Assembly (NCBI RefSeq): GCF_038396615.1 | Contig: NZ_CP121689.1 | Location: 1,190,001-1,254,000 of the forward strand | Direction of reading: 5' to 3' | DNA: 64,000 bases | Source of the DNA: Thermatribacter velox | Lineage (GTDB): Bacteria > Atribacterota > Atribacteria > Atribacterales > Thermatribacteraceae | Shown: piece after piece, positions 1-7,922 of the stretch | Layout of the letters: the number at the start of each line of letters is the position of its first letter | Numbering within the stretch: the stretch's first letter is position 1 | Made by a program: the position numbers and the translations under genes | The notes under the pieces: model-generated | What the model was told of the DNA's origin: nothing | What the model saw: only the letters and a program-made list of their open reading frames with translations | Database searches by the model: none

Positions 1-1
1 A

Positions 2-1039
2 ATAAATCTTTTTTTGACGTTCTGTCTCTTTGGGCTGTTACTTTTGGGAATATGGCTTGCAGAAAACAACCTCAACAGTTATCTAATAAGAGTCTTCAAC
101 ACTGCTTGCATTTACATAGTGGCTGCTTCAGCCTATAACCTTATAAATGGCATAACCGGTCAATTTTCGCTTGGCCCCAATGCGTTTATGGCTATAGGAG
201 GATATACGGTAGCCCTCTTGATGTTACCAGTAGCCCAAAAACAGCAGGTTTATTTTTTGAAACCTCTTATCTGGCCTTTTAGCGCTTTTAGCTTTCCCCC
301 TTATCTTTTTGTGGCGGCGCTTTTTATAGGTGGTTTACTTGCAGCTTTGTTTGCGCTTTTAATCGGTGTTCCTACCCTGAGGCTCAGAGGGGATTACCTG
401 GCGATTGCAACTTTTGGGTTTGGGGAAATCGTGGTTGTCCTTGCTAATAACCTGATTCCTCTTACCAATGGAGCGCTGGGTATCAAAGGCATTCCTGAAT
501 ATACTAATCTCTGGTGGACGGCAGGATGGGCTTTCTGGACGGTTTTTGTGATCAAAAGTTTGGTTAATTCCAGTTATGGAAGGGCCCTGAAGGCAATACG
601 CGAAGACGAAATAGCTGCTGAGGCCATGGGGGTCAACCTCTTTCGCAGTAAGTTGATGGCTTTTGCCATCAGTGGATTTTTTGCGGGTGTTGCTGGTGGT
701 CTCTTTGTAACGCTGATCAGTACTGTTTCGCCTACACTGTTTACCTTCACCATGACTTTCAACTTGCTTATAATAATTGTGTTGGGGGGACTGGGAAGTA
801 TCACTGGTTCTACAATAACCGCAGTAATTTTTGCTTTTATGCAGGAGTTACTGAGGGAAGTGGAAGCACCCCACACTATTGGTCCCTGGACATTCCCGGG
901 TATACCGGGAATGCGCATGGTGGTTTTTGCTGCCTTGCTGGTAGTGCTGATGATTTTTTATCGAAGAGGGCTTTTTGGAAGCCGGGAGCTTTCCTGGCAA
1001 ATGGTGATCGATTGGTTAAAAGGGAGACGAAGAGCATGA
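2..1039 (+). CDS. livM: Branched-chain amino-acid ABC transporter permease LivM (5' end cut by window)
   Basis: Inner-membrane permease of a Liv/HAAT-type importer, normally paired with LivH, LivG, LivF and a substrate-binding protein. About 345 residues are visible, mostly hydrophobic segments, with the family block GDYLAIATFGFGEIV and a cytoplasmic ATPase-contact loop (ALKAIREDEIAAEAMGVN). The frame stays open to the first base of the window. A TTG at 14 is the first in-frame start-like codon, but the true start is probably just outside. LivM proteins are usually about 320-360 residues, so little is missing. The stop overlaps the ATG of livG, so the two are translationally coupled. LivH and the binding protein are presumably upstream. 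Substrate is inferred from family only. Confidence 0.93.
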   Translation: MNLFLTFCLFGLLLLGIWLAENNLNSYLIRVFNTACIYIVAASAYNLINGITGQFSLGPNAFMAIGGYTVALLMLPVAQKQQVYFLKPLIWPFSAFSFPPYLFVAALFIGGLLAALFALLIGVPTLRLRGDYLAIATFGFGEIVVVLANNLIPLTNGALGIKGIPEYTNLWWTAGWAFWTVFVIKSLVNSSYGRALKAIREDEIAAEAMGVNLFRSKLMAFAISGFFAGVAGGLFVTLISTVSPTLFTFTMTFNLLIIIVLGGLGSITGSTITAVIFAFMQELLREVEAPHTIGPWTFPGIPGMRMVVFAALLVVLMIFYRRGLFGSRELSWQMVIDWLKGRRRA

Positions 1040-1812
1040 AGGAAGGTATGCCACTGCTTTCTTTGCAGGATTTGACCATAACTTTTGGAGGATTAACAGC
1101 TGTTGACAGTTTCTATCTCGATATATACCCTGGAGAGCTGGTCGGTCTAATCGGGCCGAATGGAGCGGGGAAAACTACTGTCTTCAATATGATATGCGGG
1201 CAGTATAGACCGACCAGAGGAAAAGTGTTGTTTGAGGGAAAAGATATAACTGGTATGAGTCCGGATCGAATAACAGCACTGGGCATTGCCAGGACTTTTC
1301 AGAATATCAGACTTTTTGGTAACTTGAGCGTTCTCGAAAATGTGCTGGTTTCTTTTCATGTGCGTATAAAAAGTTCCTTTATTGCGCCGATGCTCTCTTT
1401 GCCTGGTTACTGGCGGGAGGAAAAACAGATCAGGGCAGAAGCTATGAAACTTCTGGAAGCAGTCAATCTTCACAGATTAGCTCACGAGCAAGCCAGTGCG
1501 CTCCCATATGGACAGCAGAGGAGATTGGAAATTGCTCGGGCACTGGCTACTCGACCCAGGTTGCTCCTGCTTGACGAGCCTGCGGCAGGCATGAATCCTC
1601 AAGAAACGATAGGGTTGATGCGCTTTATCAAGCAAATTCTCAAGGACTTTAATCTTACCATCCTTCTCATTGAACACGATATGAAGGTGGTTATGGGGAT
1701 TTGTGAGCGCATTGCTGTTCTGGACTTTGGAATTAAAATAGCGGAGGGAAGCCCTGAGGAAATCAAGAAAAACCCACGGGTGATCGAAGCCTACCTGGGA
1801 GCGGAAGCTTGA
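1036..1812 (+). CDS. livG: Branched-chain amino-acid ABC transporter ATPase LivG
   Basis: ATP-binding subunit of the Liv importer, 258 residues, the usual LivG length. Visible motifs are Walker A GPNGAGKTT near residue 40, the LPYGQQRRLEIARAL signature, Walker B LLLLDEPAAGMNP and the switch histidine in LIEHDM. The degenerate signature (YGQQRR in place of SGGQ) is normal for LivG. I chose ATG 1036, which overlaps the livM stop as ATGA. A TTG at 1012 would give eight extra residues and is less likely. It is followed by livF after one base. Confidence 0.95.
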   Translation: MKEGMPLLSLQDLTITFGGLTAVDSFYLDIYPGELVGLIGPNGAGKTTVFNMICGQYRPTRGKVLFEGKDITGMSPDRITALGIARTFQNIRLFGNLSVLENVLVSFHVRIKSSFIAPMLSLPGYWREEKQIRAEAMKLLEAVNLHRLAHEQASALPYGQQRRLEIARALATRPRLLLLDEPAAGMNPQETIGLMRFIKQILKDFNLTILLIEHDMKVVMGICERIAVLDFGIKIAEGSPEEIKKNPRVIEAYLGAEA

Positions 1813-1813
1813 G

Positions 1814-2539
1814 ATGAATAACAACAAAACGGTGCTCAAGATAGAAAATCTCCATGTTTTTTACGGTGGAATTCATGCTTTGAAGGGTATTAACATGGAA
1901 GTTGGAAAAGGTAAAATAGTGACCCTGATTGGGTCCAATGGTGCAGGGAAAAGCACCACTCTGCGGGCGATAACTGGCCTGGTGCGAGCTCGGGAGGGGA
2001 AAATTATATTCAATGGTCGGGAAATTACTCGTGAGGCAACACACCAGATAGTGGAAAGTGGTATTGCTATGGTTCCCGAAGGCCGGAGAATATTTCCCAA
2101 CTTGACCGTCATCGAGAATCTTTTGCTGGGAAGCTTCACACGTAAAGACAAGAACGAAATCAAAAAGGATTTAGACTGGGTCTTTCAAATTTTCCCTCGC
2201 CTAAAGGAAAGAATTCATCAAAAAGGCGGCACCCTGAGCGGCGGGGAGCAGCAAATGCTCGCTGTTGCCCGTGCCTTAATGTCTCGTCCACGTTTGCTTA
2301 TGATGGATGAGCCATCCCTGGGGCTTGCTCCTTTGCTGGTAAAAGAAATTTTTAGAATCATTCAGGAAATAAATAATCAGGGAACAACCATTTTGCTCAT
2401 TGAGCAAAATGCAAGAGCAGCGCTTGAGGTAGCGGATTATGCCTATGTGCTCGAGACAGGATCTATAGTGCTTGAGGGAGAAGGTAGCACTTTGCTCAAT
2501 AACGAGAAGATTAAAAAGGCCTATCTTGGTGAAGATTAG
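1814..2539 (+). CDS. livF: Branched-chain amino-acid ABC transporter ATPase LivF
   Basis: Second ATPase of the Liv importer; it pairs with LivG on the LivHM permease. 241 residues with Walker A GSNGAGKSTT, signature LSGGEQQMLAVARAL, Walker B LLMMDEPSLGLAP and the LivF-type EQNARAAL block in place of the EHDM of LivG. Its start lies one base after the livG stop. A short gene with a strong ribosome-binding site follows within 18 bp and may share the transcript. Confidence 0.95.
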   Translation: MNNNKTVLKIENLHVFYGGIHALKGINMEVGKGKIVTLIGSNGAGKSTTLRAITGLVRAREGKIIFNGREITREATHQIVESGIAMVPEGRRIFPNLTVIENLLLGSFTRKDKNEIKKDLDWVFQIFPRLKERIHQKGGTLSGGEQQMLAVARALMSRPRLLMMDEPSLGLAPLLVKEIFRIIQEINNQGTTILLIEQNARAALEVADYAYVLETGSIVLEGEGSTLLNNEKIKKAYLGED

Positions 2540-2556
2540 CAAAGGAGGAAGAGGTT

Positions 2557-2763
2557 ATGGAAAAGAGAGAATACGCTGGTCTTGAAGGTAGCATGATCGA
2601 GAATATCCCCTTTGCAGAGAAAATTGCCAGATGGCCCTGGATTCAAGACAAACGGGTAAAGAAGAGATTTCTCAAAGAAGAAGAATTAAAACTTCTGGAT
2701 AAAAACCTGACTTGTCTTCTTTGTGGACAGGTTCACGAAGGGGACTGTCCACAGAAGAGTTAG
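2557..2763 (+). CDS. Small Cys-containing protein, unknown function
   Basis: A 68-residue acidic and basic protein with no signal or membrane segment. The only recognisable feature is a C-terminal cysteine cluster, CLLCGQVHEGDCP, which resembles half of a zinc ribbon or knuckle. A very strong ribosome-binding site (AAAGGAGG, about 8 bp before ATG 2557) supports real translation. It lies 17 bp after livF and so is probably the last gene of that transcript. The next gene is convergent, its stop only 13 bp away, and I see no terminator hairpin between them. I do not recognise the family. Confidence 0.7.
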   Translation: MEKREYAGLEGSMIENIPFAEKIARWPWIQDKRVKKRFLKEEELKLLDKNLTCLLCGQVHEGDCPQKS

Positions 2764-2776
2764 TGAGATACGCGGG

Positions 2777-3334
2777 CTAATAGCAAAAGCTGCTGGAACA
2801 GGAAGAAGTGTTTTTGCGAGAGGCAACCACGTTTCTTTTGTCTTTAAAGTAGGTAGCTATCGTTTTTTCTATTTCGGCAAAGGGCACCTCTCTCTCCCAC
2901 TTACCAAGTACTCTGGCTGCAGGGCCAACCAAAAAACAGGTGGGGGTTTCCCAGACTCCCCACTTTGCTTTCAGGTCTGCAGGGACCAGGAACATCTCCG
3001 AGTTTACAGCCTTCGTGAGCTGGACAAGCTTTCTCCAATCACAATCAATGCACACGGGAAGTATTCGAACTTTATTTTCAAGTTGCAGTGACTGTACATT
3101 GTTTTTCAATTCCAGGAGGCGATAGAGGCATTCTAAGCACTCAGAGCTTATGAAAAGAAGCAAGGTAAACTCTTTCTCAAAATCAACGTCTATTTTTTCG
3201 CCTTTTAGAGAATAAGCCTCAAAAGGAATGGCTTTCCGAACTGAGGCTCCAGCCACGCTGGTTGAAATCAGGACCGTAATCAGAACTAATGTAATAATAT
3301 TTGCAATTCTTTTATTATTCATTTTTTTAATCAT
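2777..3334 (-). CDS. Exported thioredoxin-fold (TlpA/AhpC-like) protein
   Basis: 185 residues beginning with a positively charged N-terminus and a hydrophobic signal segment ending near AGA, so probably exported. The body reads like a thioredoxin-fold protein: a beta strand FTLLLFIS followed by a CxxC (CLEC) at the start of a helix, a second Cys pair in CIDCDW, and a late ETPTCFLVG strand where thioredoxins carry the cis-Pro loop. The C-terminus is Ser/Cys-rich (SSCSSSFCY), which is unusual. Start ATG 3334 has no good Shine-Dalgarno; ATG 3322 is an alternative. It follows the propeller gene by 15 bp on the same strand, so they probably form an operon. A periplasmic or surface thiol role is inferred. 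Confidence 0.7.
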   Translation of the reverse strand: MIKKMNNKRIANIITLVLITVLISTSVAGASVRKAIPFEAYSLKGEKIDVDFEKEFTLLLFISSECLECLYRLLELKNNVQSLQLENKVRILPVCIDCDWRKLVQLTKAVNSEMFLVPADLKAKWGVWETPTCFLVGPAARVLGKWEREVPFAEIEKTIATYFKDKRNVVASRKNTSSCSSSFCY

Positions 3335-3349
3335 ACCATAAATTACCTA

Positions 3350-4582
3350 TCAAAAGATAGGTACTGGAGTGAACAGAGGTGAAATTTCCAGTGCAAAAGA
3401 TGAAGTTAAGCGATATAGTTTTCTGGAACTCCTTTCTAAAAGAAAAATGTCCCAGTTGTTTGATACTTTCTTTCCCGAAAACACAATCCATGCTCCATCT
3501 GGAGAAACAGCAGGGTGTGCCTTGAAGAAAGGGTCGAAAGTAAGCCTTTCTAAACTTTTCTCTATCAGGTTGAAAGAAAAGAGGTCGAAATCGCCATTAC
3601 GTTCACCCACAAAAATTATCTCTTTACTATCAGCTGAAAAGACCGGGTCTGTAGCATTGCCTGGAAAGTCAAGTTCTTCTGTGGTATCTGAAAACACATC
3701 GCGGATTTGAATATGCCATTGTCCATCCTTGAGATAGGAAAGAGCTATTTTATCACCCCGGGAAGAAGCAGTGACTTTTCCCACTTTTCCTGGAATCTCC
3801 ACTTCTTCAGAGAAGATTTTCTGCAATGCTCCATCCTGTTCCATAATAAAAATTTCATTTTCTCCGTTGCGGTCACTCAGGAAAATCAGACGTCCACTTT
3901 CACCAAGTGGATAGGGTGAGAAATCGTTGTAGCCTCCACAACTCAAAGGGAGAAAGTCTCCTTTTTCGAGATCCAATCTCCAGATCTCGCGGTAGCCGGC
4001 TCTCCGATGTACCAGGAAAAGAAAGCGGCCATCATGAGAAATGCTCAAGTCTTCCAGAGGTTTTAGAGAACCCGTTTTAATTGTTCTCTCTTTACCGCTT
4101 TTCAGATCTCGAGCTACCACGGAAAAGCAACCGTCTTCGCTCCTGATAAAAAGTATTTTGAAACTTTTGTGAAAGTTGAGAGCGTCCGTTATTCGTTGCT
4201 TAAGGGTTTTTAGCATTTCTTCTTTTTCGCTTAACGGACGAACCACGGAGAGGAGTTTATGGGAGTTGTCGGGAACCAGGACCTGAAAGAATAGTAAGGA
4301 TTCCTTTTGATAACCCTGAAAGACTATGTTAAAGCCTTGCGGGAAAATTGTTTTTCCGGGAGAAAAAGGAAAATCTTTTTTGAACTCCACCTGGTCGAAA
4401 AATTTTTCCAGAAACTCAAAAAGAGGATAGAAATAACCTTCGTCAGTGGAGTCTACAAACAAAGCCCGCTCCAGCGCAAGAATTTCTGGGCCAGCACAGG
4501 CCAGCGCAAAAAATAAAACCAGCAAAAATCCACTTATTTTGAAAACCAAAAACCTTTCTTTTCTCTCGACAAGCCAGCTCAT
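3350..4582 (-). CDS. Exported TolB/WD40-like beta-propeller protein
   Basis: 410 residues. The N-terminus has a basic stretch, then a hydrophobic segment ending FALACAG. That is a weak lipobox, so it could be a lipoprotein or a plain signal peptide. From about residue 170 to the end there are repeated propeller blades of the PD40/TolB type: SHDGRFLFLV, GRLIFLSDRNGENEIFIM, DPVFSADSKEIIFVGERNGDFDLFSF and PAVSPDGAWIVFSG. Residues 30-160 are unlike any family I know. It is not clearly TolB: no Tol-Pal genes are near. No Shine-Dalgarno precedes the ATG, while a TAGAAT box ends 8 bp before it. Confidence 0.75.
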   Translation of the reverse strand: MSWLVERKERFLVFKISGFLLVLFFALACAGPEILALERALFVDSTDEGYFYPLFEFLEKFFDQVEFKKDFPFSPGKTIFPQGFNIVFQGYQKESLLFFQVLVPDNSHKLLSVVRPLSEKEEMLKTLKQRITDALNFHKSFKILFIRSEDGCFSVVARDLKSGKERTIKTGSLKPLEDLSISHDGRFLFLVHRRAGYREIWRLDLEKGDFLPLSCGGYNDFSPYPLGESGRLIFLSDRNGENEIFIMEQDGALQKIFSEEVEIPGKVGKVTASSRGDKIALSYLKDGQWHIQIRDVFSDTTEELDFPGNATDPVFSADSKEIIFVGERNGDFDLFSFNLIEKSLERLTFDPFFKAHPAVSPDGAWIVFSGKKVSNNWDIFLLERSSRKLYRLTSSFALEISPLFTPVPIF

Positions 4583-4589
4583 TCTGTTT

Positions 4590-4595
4590 ATTCTA
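4590..4595 (-). promoter_or_regulatory. Candidate -10 box for the propeller gene, leaderless spacing
   Basis: On the minus strand TAGAAT (5 of 6 to TATAAT) ends exactly seven bases before the ATG at 4582, so transcription would begin at or within a base of the start codon. No Shine-Dalgarno is present, which fits. I see no convincing -35 element, so confidence is limited. Confidence 0.4.
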
Positions 4596-4616
4596 TTTGA
4601 AAGTAAAGAGATTTAC

Positions 4617-4646
4617 TCGACATTCCGAAAGTTCAATAAGCATAAT
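4617..4646 (+). promoter_or_regulatory. Candidate sigma-70-type promoter for the kinase-like/hpt operon
   Basis: TCGACA (one mismatch to TTGACA) at 4617-4622, an 18 bp spacer, and CATAAT (one mismatch to TATAAT) at 4641-4646. It lies in the AT-rich divergent region between two oppositely oriented genes, 33 bp upstream of the chosen TTG start and just before its ribosome-binding site at 4661-4670. Confidence 0.5.
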
Positions 4647-4678
4647 ATAAAATATTTTGCCAAAAGGGAGTTTGTGAA

Positions 4679-5599
4679 TTGTCAAAAGGTAACCCTGAGC
4701 GAAATAGCAGGGTAAAAATCATTACCATCTCTCGGGAAGTGGAGAGCTGGGGTGATGAAATCGGGAATTACCTGGCCAGTGTTCTTTCCTTTCGTGTTGT
4801 GGATTCCAAAAACTTCCACGAACACCTTAAAAAATATTATCCCAATCTTCCTCCAGAACCACCTCCAGGAGAAAAAGAACGCAACATATGGCTGCGTAAA
4901 GCACGCTTTTGTTTTGAAAAAATAGCTCAGGAGAGCCCTTTGATAATTTTGGGTAGAGGGGGGCAAAAAATTTTTGAAAATCACCCCGATAGCTTCCACA
5001 TACTGGTAGTAGCCAGTTTGCAGACCAGACTGCAAAGAGTTGTTCAAAAGTATTCTCAGGAAGAAACCATCGCTCTGCGCATTCTTCTTCAGCAGGATAA
5101 AAAGAGGGAACGTTTTTTACTCGAAAAGTTTGATGTGGAGTGGAAAAACCCTGCTCTGTACCACTTCACAATTAATACTTCTTTTTACTCAGTGGAAAAG
5201 GCTACTGAGCTCATACTGGAAGCCATTGAAAGCTTTCAAAGAGAAACCAGGTCCCAGCTTGGGTCACCGCCTCGCAAGCCAAGCATTTTTGCACATCCCT
5301 CCGAGGAGGAGTTTGCCAAACTGCTTGATTTCTACGGTATCAAGTGGCTGTACGAGCCCAAAACTTTTCCTCTGGAATGGGATGAGGAGGGGAATGTCGT
5401 CGAAGCCTTTACTCCCGATTTTTATCTTCCAGAGTTTAATACTTTTATCGAGTTAACCACACAGCGCCAGAAACTGGTGTGGAGGAAAAATAAAAAAGTC
5501 AGGAAATTTAGGGAACTCTATCCGGATCTCAAAATCAAAATCATCTATTCTCGGAATTTAGAGCATATTAGAAAGAAACTGGAGCTTGAAGATGAGTGA
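4679..5599 (+). CDS. Cytidylate-kinase-like domain fused to a degenerate PD-(D/E)XK-like domain
   Basis: 306 residues in two parts. Residues 12-185 resemble the cytidylate-kinase-like family: IITISRE at the first strand, GRGGQKIF near 92, a long Arg/Lys-rich lid helix and a closing strand FTINTS. The usual glycine/serine nucleotide loop after SRE is replaced by VESWGDE. Residues 205-295 look like a restriction-endonuclease fold: a leading acidic helix, PDFYLPE at 246-252 and IELT at 257-260, where the expected E-x-K has Thr for Lys. Catalysis by either half is therefore doubtful. TTG 4679 is chosen because AAAAGGGAG lies 8 bp before it. It overlaps hpt by 8 bp, so a role in nucleotide salvage is inferred. 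Confidence 0.75.
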   Translation: MSKGNPERNSRVKIITISREVESWGDEIGNYLASVLSFRVVDSKNFHEHLKKYYPNLPPEPPPGEKERNIWLRKARFCFEKIAQESPLIILGRGGQKIFENHPDSFHILVVASLQTRLQRVVQKYSQEETIALRILLQQDKKRERFLLEKFDVEWKNPALYHFTINTSFYSVEKATELILEAIESFQRETRSQLGSPPRKPSIFAHPSEEEFAKLLDFYGIKWLYEPKTFPLEWDEEGNVVEAFTPDFYLPEFNTFIELTTQRQKLVWRKNKKVRKFRELYPDLKIKIIYSRNLEHIRKKLELEDE

Positions 5600-6161
5600 A
5601 GAAGAATTCCAGCTTGGAGAAGTGGTTTTTTCCAGTTCAGAAATAGAGAAAAAAATCACTGACTTGGCTCAAAGGCTTAATCAGGAGTATGCAGCTTCTC
5701 GACCGGTGCTGGTTTGTGTGCTTAAAGGAGCTGTTTTTTTTGCGGTAGACCTTTCTCGTAAGCTGAGCTTTGACTTCGACCTCGAGTTTATCGCACTTTC
5801 CAGGTTCCGGTCTGGAGCAGGAAAGGCGGTTATTGAAAAGGATGTAGAAACGGAATTGCGAAATAGAGAAGTGCTAATTGTTGAGGACATTGTGGATACC
5901 GGCTTGACTCTCCATTTTCTGATAAACACTTTCCGAAAGAGAACCTTGAAAGAAGTGCGAGTTTGTACCCTTCTGGATTGCCCTGCACGAAGGATAATAG
6001 ATGTTGCTGTGGATTACGCATGCTTTGAAATACCGGATATATACGTTGTGGGGTATGGTCTGGATTTCAAGGGACGGTTCAGAAACCTGAACGAAATTAG
6101 AGTTCTCAAAGATCCCTATGGGAGAAGCACCCAGATTCTCAAGCAAATGGGAAAGGAGTGA
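5592..6161 (+). CDS. hpt: Hypoxanthine phosphoribosyltransferase
   Basis: Purine salvage enzyme that converts hypoxanthine or guanine plus PRPP to IMP or GMP in the cytosol. 189 residues, typical of bacterial Hpt. The PRPP loop is clear (VLIVEDIVDTGLTL), and the PP-binding loop VLKGAVFFAVDL and late GYGLDFKGRFRNL block match the family. ATG 5592 with GGAG 7 bp upstream is preferred over an in-frame TTG at 5586. It overlaps the preceding kinase-like gene by 8 bp and is followed by hisC after 4 bp. Confidence 0.95.
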   Translation: MSEEEFQLGEVVFSSSEIEKKITDLAQRLNQEYAASRPVLVCVLKGAVFFAVDLSRKLSFDFDLEFIALSRFRSGAGKAVIEKDVETELRNREVLIVEDIVDTGLTLHFLINTFRKRTLKEVRVCTLLDCPARRIIDVAVDYACFEIPDIYVVGYGLDFKGRFRNLNEIRVLKDPYGRSTQILKQMGKE

Positions 6162-6165
6162 AAGG

Positions 6166-7236
6166 ATGTTAGCATTTCGAAAGGTTGTGGAGAAGATGGA
6201 AGGGTATGTTCCGGGAGAACAACCCCAGGAGAAAGGTTTTATAAAACTCAATACCAATGAAAACCCCTATCCACCTCCCCGAGAAGTGCTCAAAGCTCTT
6301 CAGGAGAAAGTTACCCCAGAACGCCTGGCTCTTTACCCTCCACCACTCAGTGACCAGTTACGCTTTAAGCTGTCTGAAGTGTATGGTGTCCCTCCCGATC
6401 AGATCATAGTCGGGAATGGGTCAGACGAACTCTTAAATATCATTTTCAGAGCCTTTCTGGGTTACCGATCCCGGGTTGCTTATCTCTACCCAACTTACAC
6501 TCTTTACCGTACGTTGGCGACCATTCAAGAAGCGGACTATCTGGAAATACCTTTCCAGGGAGAGGATTTTCAACAGTTGCCTTCTCGCTTTCTGGCTGAA
6601 GAAGCTGACCTCAAAGTGGTTTGTAATCCTAATTCACCTACCGGGACTTTTATACCTATGGAGGAAATAGAGAAGCTTTTGCAGAGTTCCAGGTGTCCAG
6701 TGGTGCTGGATGAAGCCTATGTTGACTTTGCTGAAGAGAGCGCTCTGCCACTCTTACCCAAATATCCTCACTTGATTATTGTGCGAACACTGTCCAAGTC
6801 CTTTTCGCTGGCTGGTTTGAGAATCGGCTTCCTTTTTGCGCATTCAGAAGTTGTAAAGGGTCTTCTTAAGCTAAAGGATTCTTATAATGTGAACATTCTC
6901 TCTCAAATTGCTGGGGTTGCCGCTCTGGAGGGTTTGAACCAGGTTAAAGAGAATATTAGCAAGATTAAACGAACCCGGGAATGGTTCAGTCAGGCCCTGA
7001 AGAGCCTTGGTTTTCAGGTGCTTCCCTCTCAGGCCAACTTCGTGTTTGTGAGGAGCCGTTCTTATGAAAGCCTGGAAAAGGTCTACCAGGAGCTCAAAAG
7101 CCGTAAAATCCTGGTGCGCTTTTTCCCAGAATGGAAAGAATGGCTGCGCATTACCATAGGAAAAGACCAGGAGATGCAGATTTTGCTGGAAAACCTTAAG
7201 GAGATACTGGGTAAGGAGTGGAATCAGGGTGCTTAG
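6166..7236 (+). CDS. hisC: Histidinol-phosphate aminotransferase
   Basis: PLP-dependent fold-type I aminotransferase that converts imidazole-acetol phosphate and glutamate to histidinol phosphate. 356 residues. Markers are LNTNENPYPPP at the N-terminus, GNGSDELLN (cofactor phosphate loop), NPNSPTGT, DEAYVDFA and the Schiff-base lysine in TLSKSFSLAGLRIGF. ATG 6166 is preferred because AAGGAG lies 8 bp before it; the in-frame ATG at 6118 lies inside hpt. No other his genes are present, so it may serve histidine synthesis from a distance or act as a general aromatic aminotransferase. It overlaps the next HAD phosphatase gene by 8 bp. Confidence 0.92.
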   Translation: MLAFRKVVEKMEGYVPGEQPQEKGFIKLNTNENPYPPPREVLKALQEKVTPERLALYPPPLSDQLRFKLSEVYGVPPDQIIVGNGSDELLNIIFRAFLGYRSRVAYLYPTYTLYRTLATIQEADYLEIPFQGEDFQQLPSRFLAEEADLKVVCNPNSPTGTFIPMEEIEKLLQSSRCPVVLDEAYVDFAEESALPLLPKYPHLIIVRTLSKSFSLAGLRIGFLFAHSEVVKGLLKLKDSYNVNILSQIAGVAALEGLNQVKENISKIKRTREWFSQALKSLGFQVLPSQANFVFVRSRSYESLEKVYQELKSRKILVRFFPEWKEWLRITIGKDQEMQILLENLKEILGKEWNQGA

Positions 7237-7876
7237 ACTTTTCATATGGGATCTCGATAATACCATTATTGCCAGTTCGGAGCTACTGTGGGGAGCTTTT
7301 TCATGGGTTGCCTACAAATATCTTGGTAAAAAGCTATCTCCCCGGGAAATTGTAGCCATGTATGGCCCCCCGGAAGGTGACATTGTGGAAAGGATGGTGG
7401 GCAAAGAATTAAAAGCTCAGGCACTTAAAGACTTTTATGACTTCTACCTGGCACACCATGATTCCAGGGTCAGAGTTTTCGAACCAGTGGTGGAGACTAT
7501 ACGATACTTAAAGCGGAAACATACGCTCCAGGCGCTGTTTACGTCCAAGGGTAGAAAGAGCGCTCAGATTACCCTTGAAAAAACGGGAATGTCCTCTCTT
7601 TTCCACGTTGTTGTTTGTGGTGATGAAGTGCTTCGTCCCAAGCCTTACCCTGATGGAGTGAGCAAAATACTGATTCGCCTTCGGGTTAACCCTCGGGAAA
7701 CCATTTACTTTGGCGATTCCCCACTTGACTATAAAGCGGCGCGTATGGCAGGAGTTTTTTTCGGGATGACGCTTTGGGACGCGCTTTTTGAAACTTCCAG
7801 CTTAAAGCTAAAACCACGCCTCTGCTTTGAGCAACCAGTGGACTTGCAAAAGTGGGCTCGAAAAATGTATCCTTAA
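7229..7876 (+). CDS. HAD-superfamily phosphatase (phosphoglycolate-phosphatase-like)
   Basis: 215 residues with the four HAD motifs: WDLDNTII (nucleophile Asp) at the start, an LFTSKGRKS block (motif II, Ser/Thr), RPKPYPDG (motif III Lys) and YFGDSPLDYKAARMAGV (motif IV). The helical cap between motifs I and II is that of subfamily IA. The start is a GTG at 7229, 10 bp after AAGGAG, overlapping the hisC stop. Family members act on phosphoglycolate, sugar phosphates or nucleotides. The tight coupling to hisC raises the possibility of histidinol-phosphate phosphatase; this is inference only. Confidence 0.85.
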   Translation: MLRLFIWDLDNTIIASSELLWGAFSWVAYKYLGKKLSPREIVAMYGPPEGDIVERMVGKELKAQALKDFYDFYLAHHDSRVRVFEPVVETIRYLKRKHTLQALFTSKGRKSAQITLEKTGMSSLFHVVVCGDEVLRPKPYPDGVSKILIRLRVNPRETIYFGDSPLDYKAARMAGVFFGMTLWDALFETSSLKLKPRLCFEQPVDLQKWARKMYP

Positions 7877-7922
7877 ATGAGAGAGGACAATCGAGAAAGA
7901 TAGAATTTGGAAAGGCATTCTC

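Noticed and set aside
2723-3091. Plus-strand 122-residue open frame overlapping the thioredoxin-like gene
   Set aside because: It is antisense to a gene with a signal peptide and thioredoxin-fold motifs, and begins inside the preceding small gene with no ribosome-binding site.
7877-7922. Possible cobalamin riboswitch before the B12-dependent reductase
   Set aside because: Only 46 bp separate the two genes, far too short; no B12-box sequence is present.
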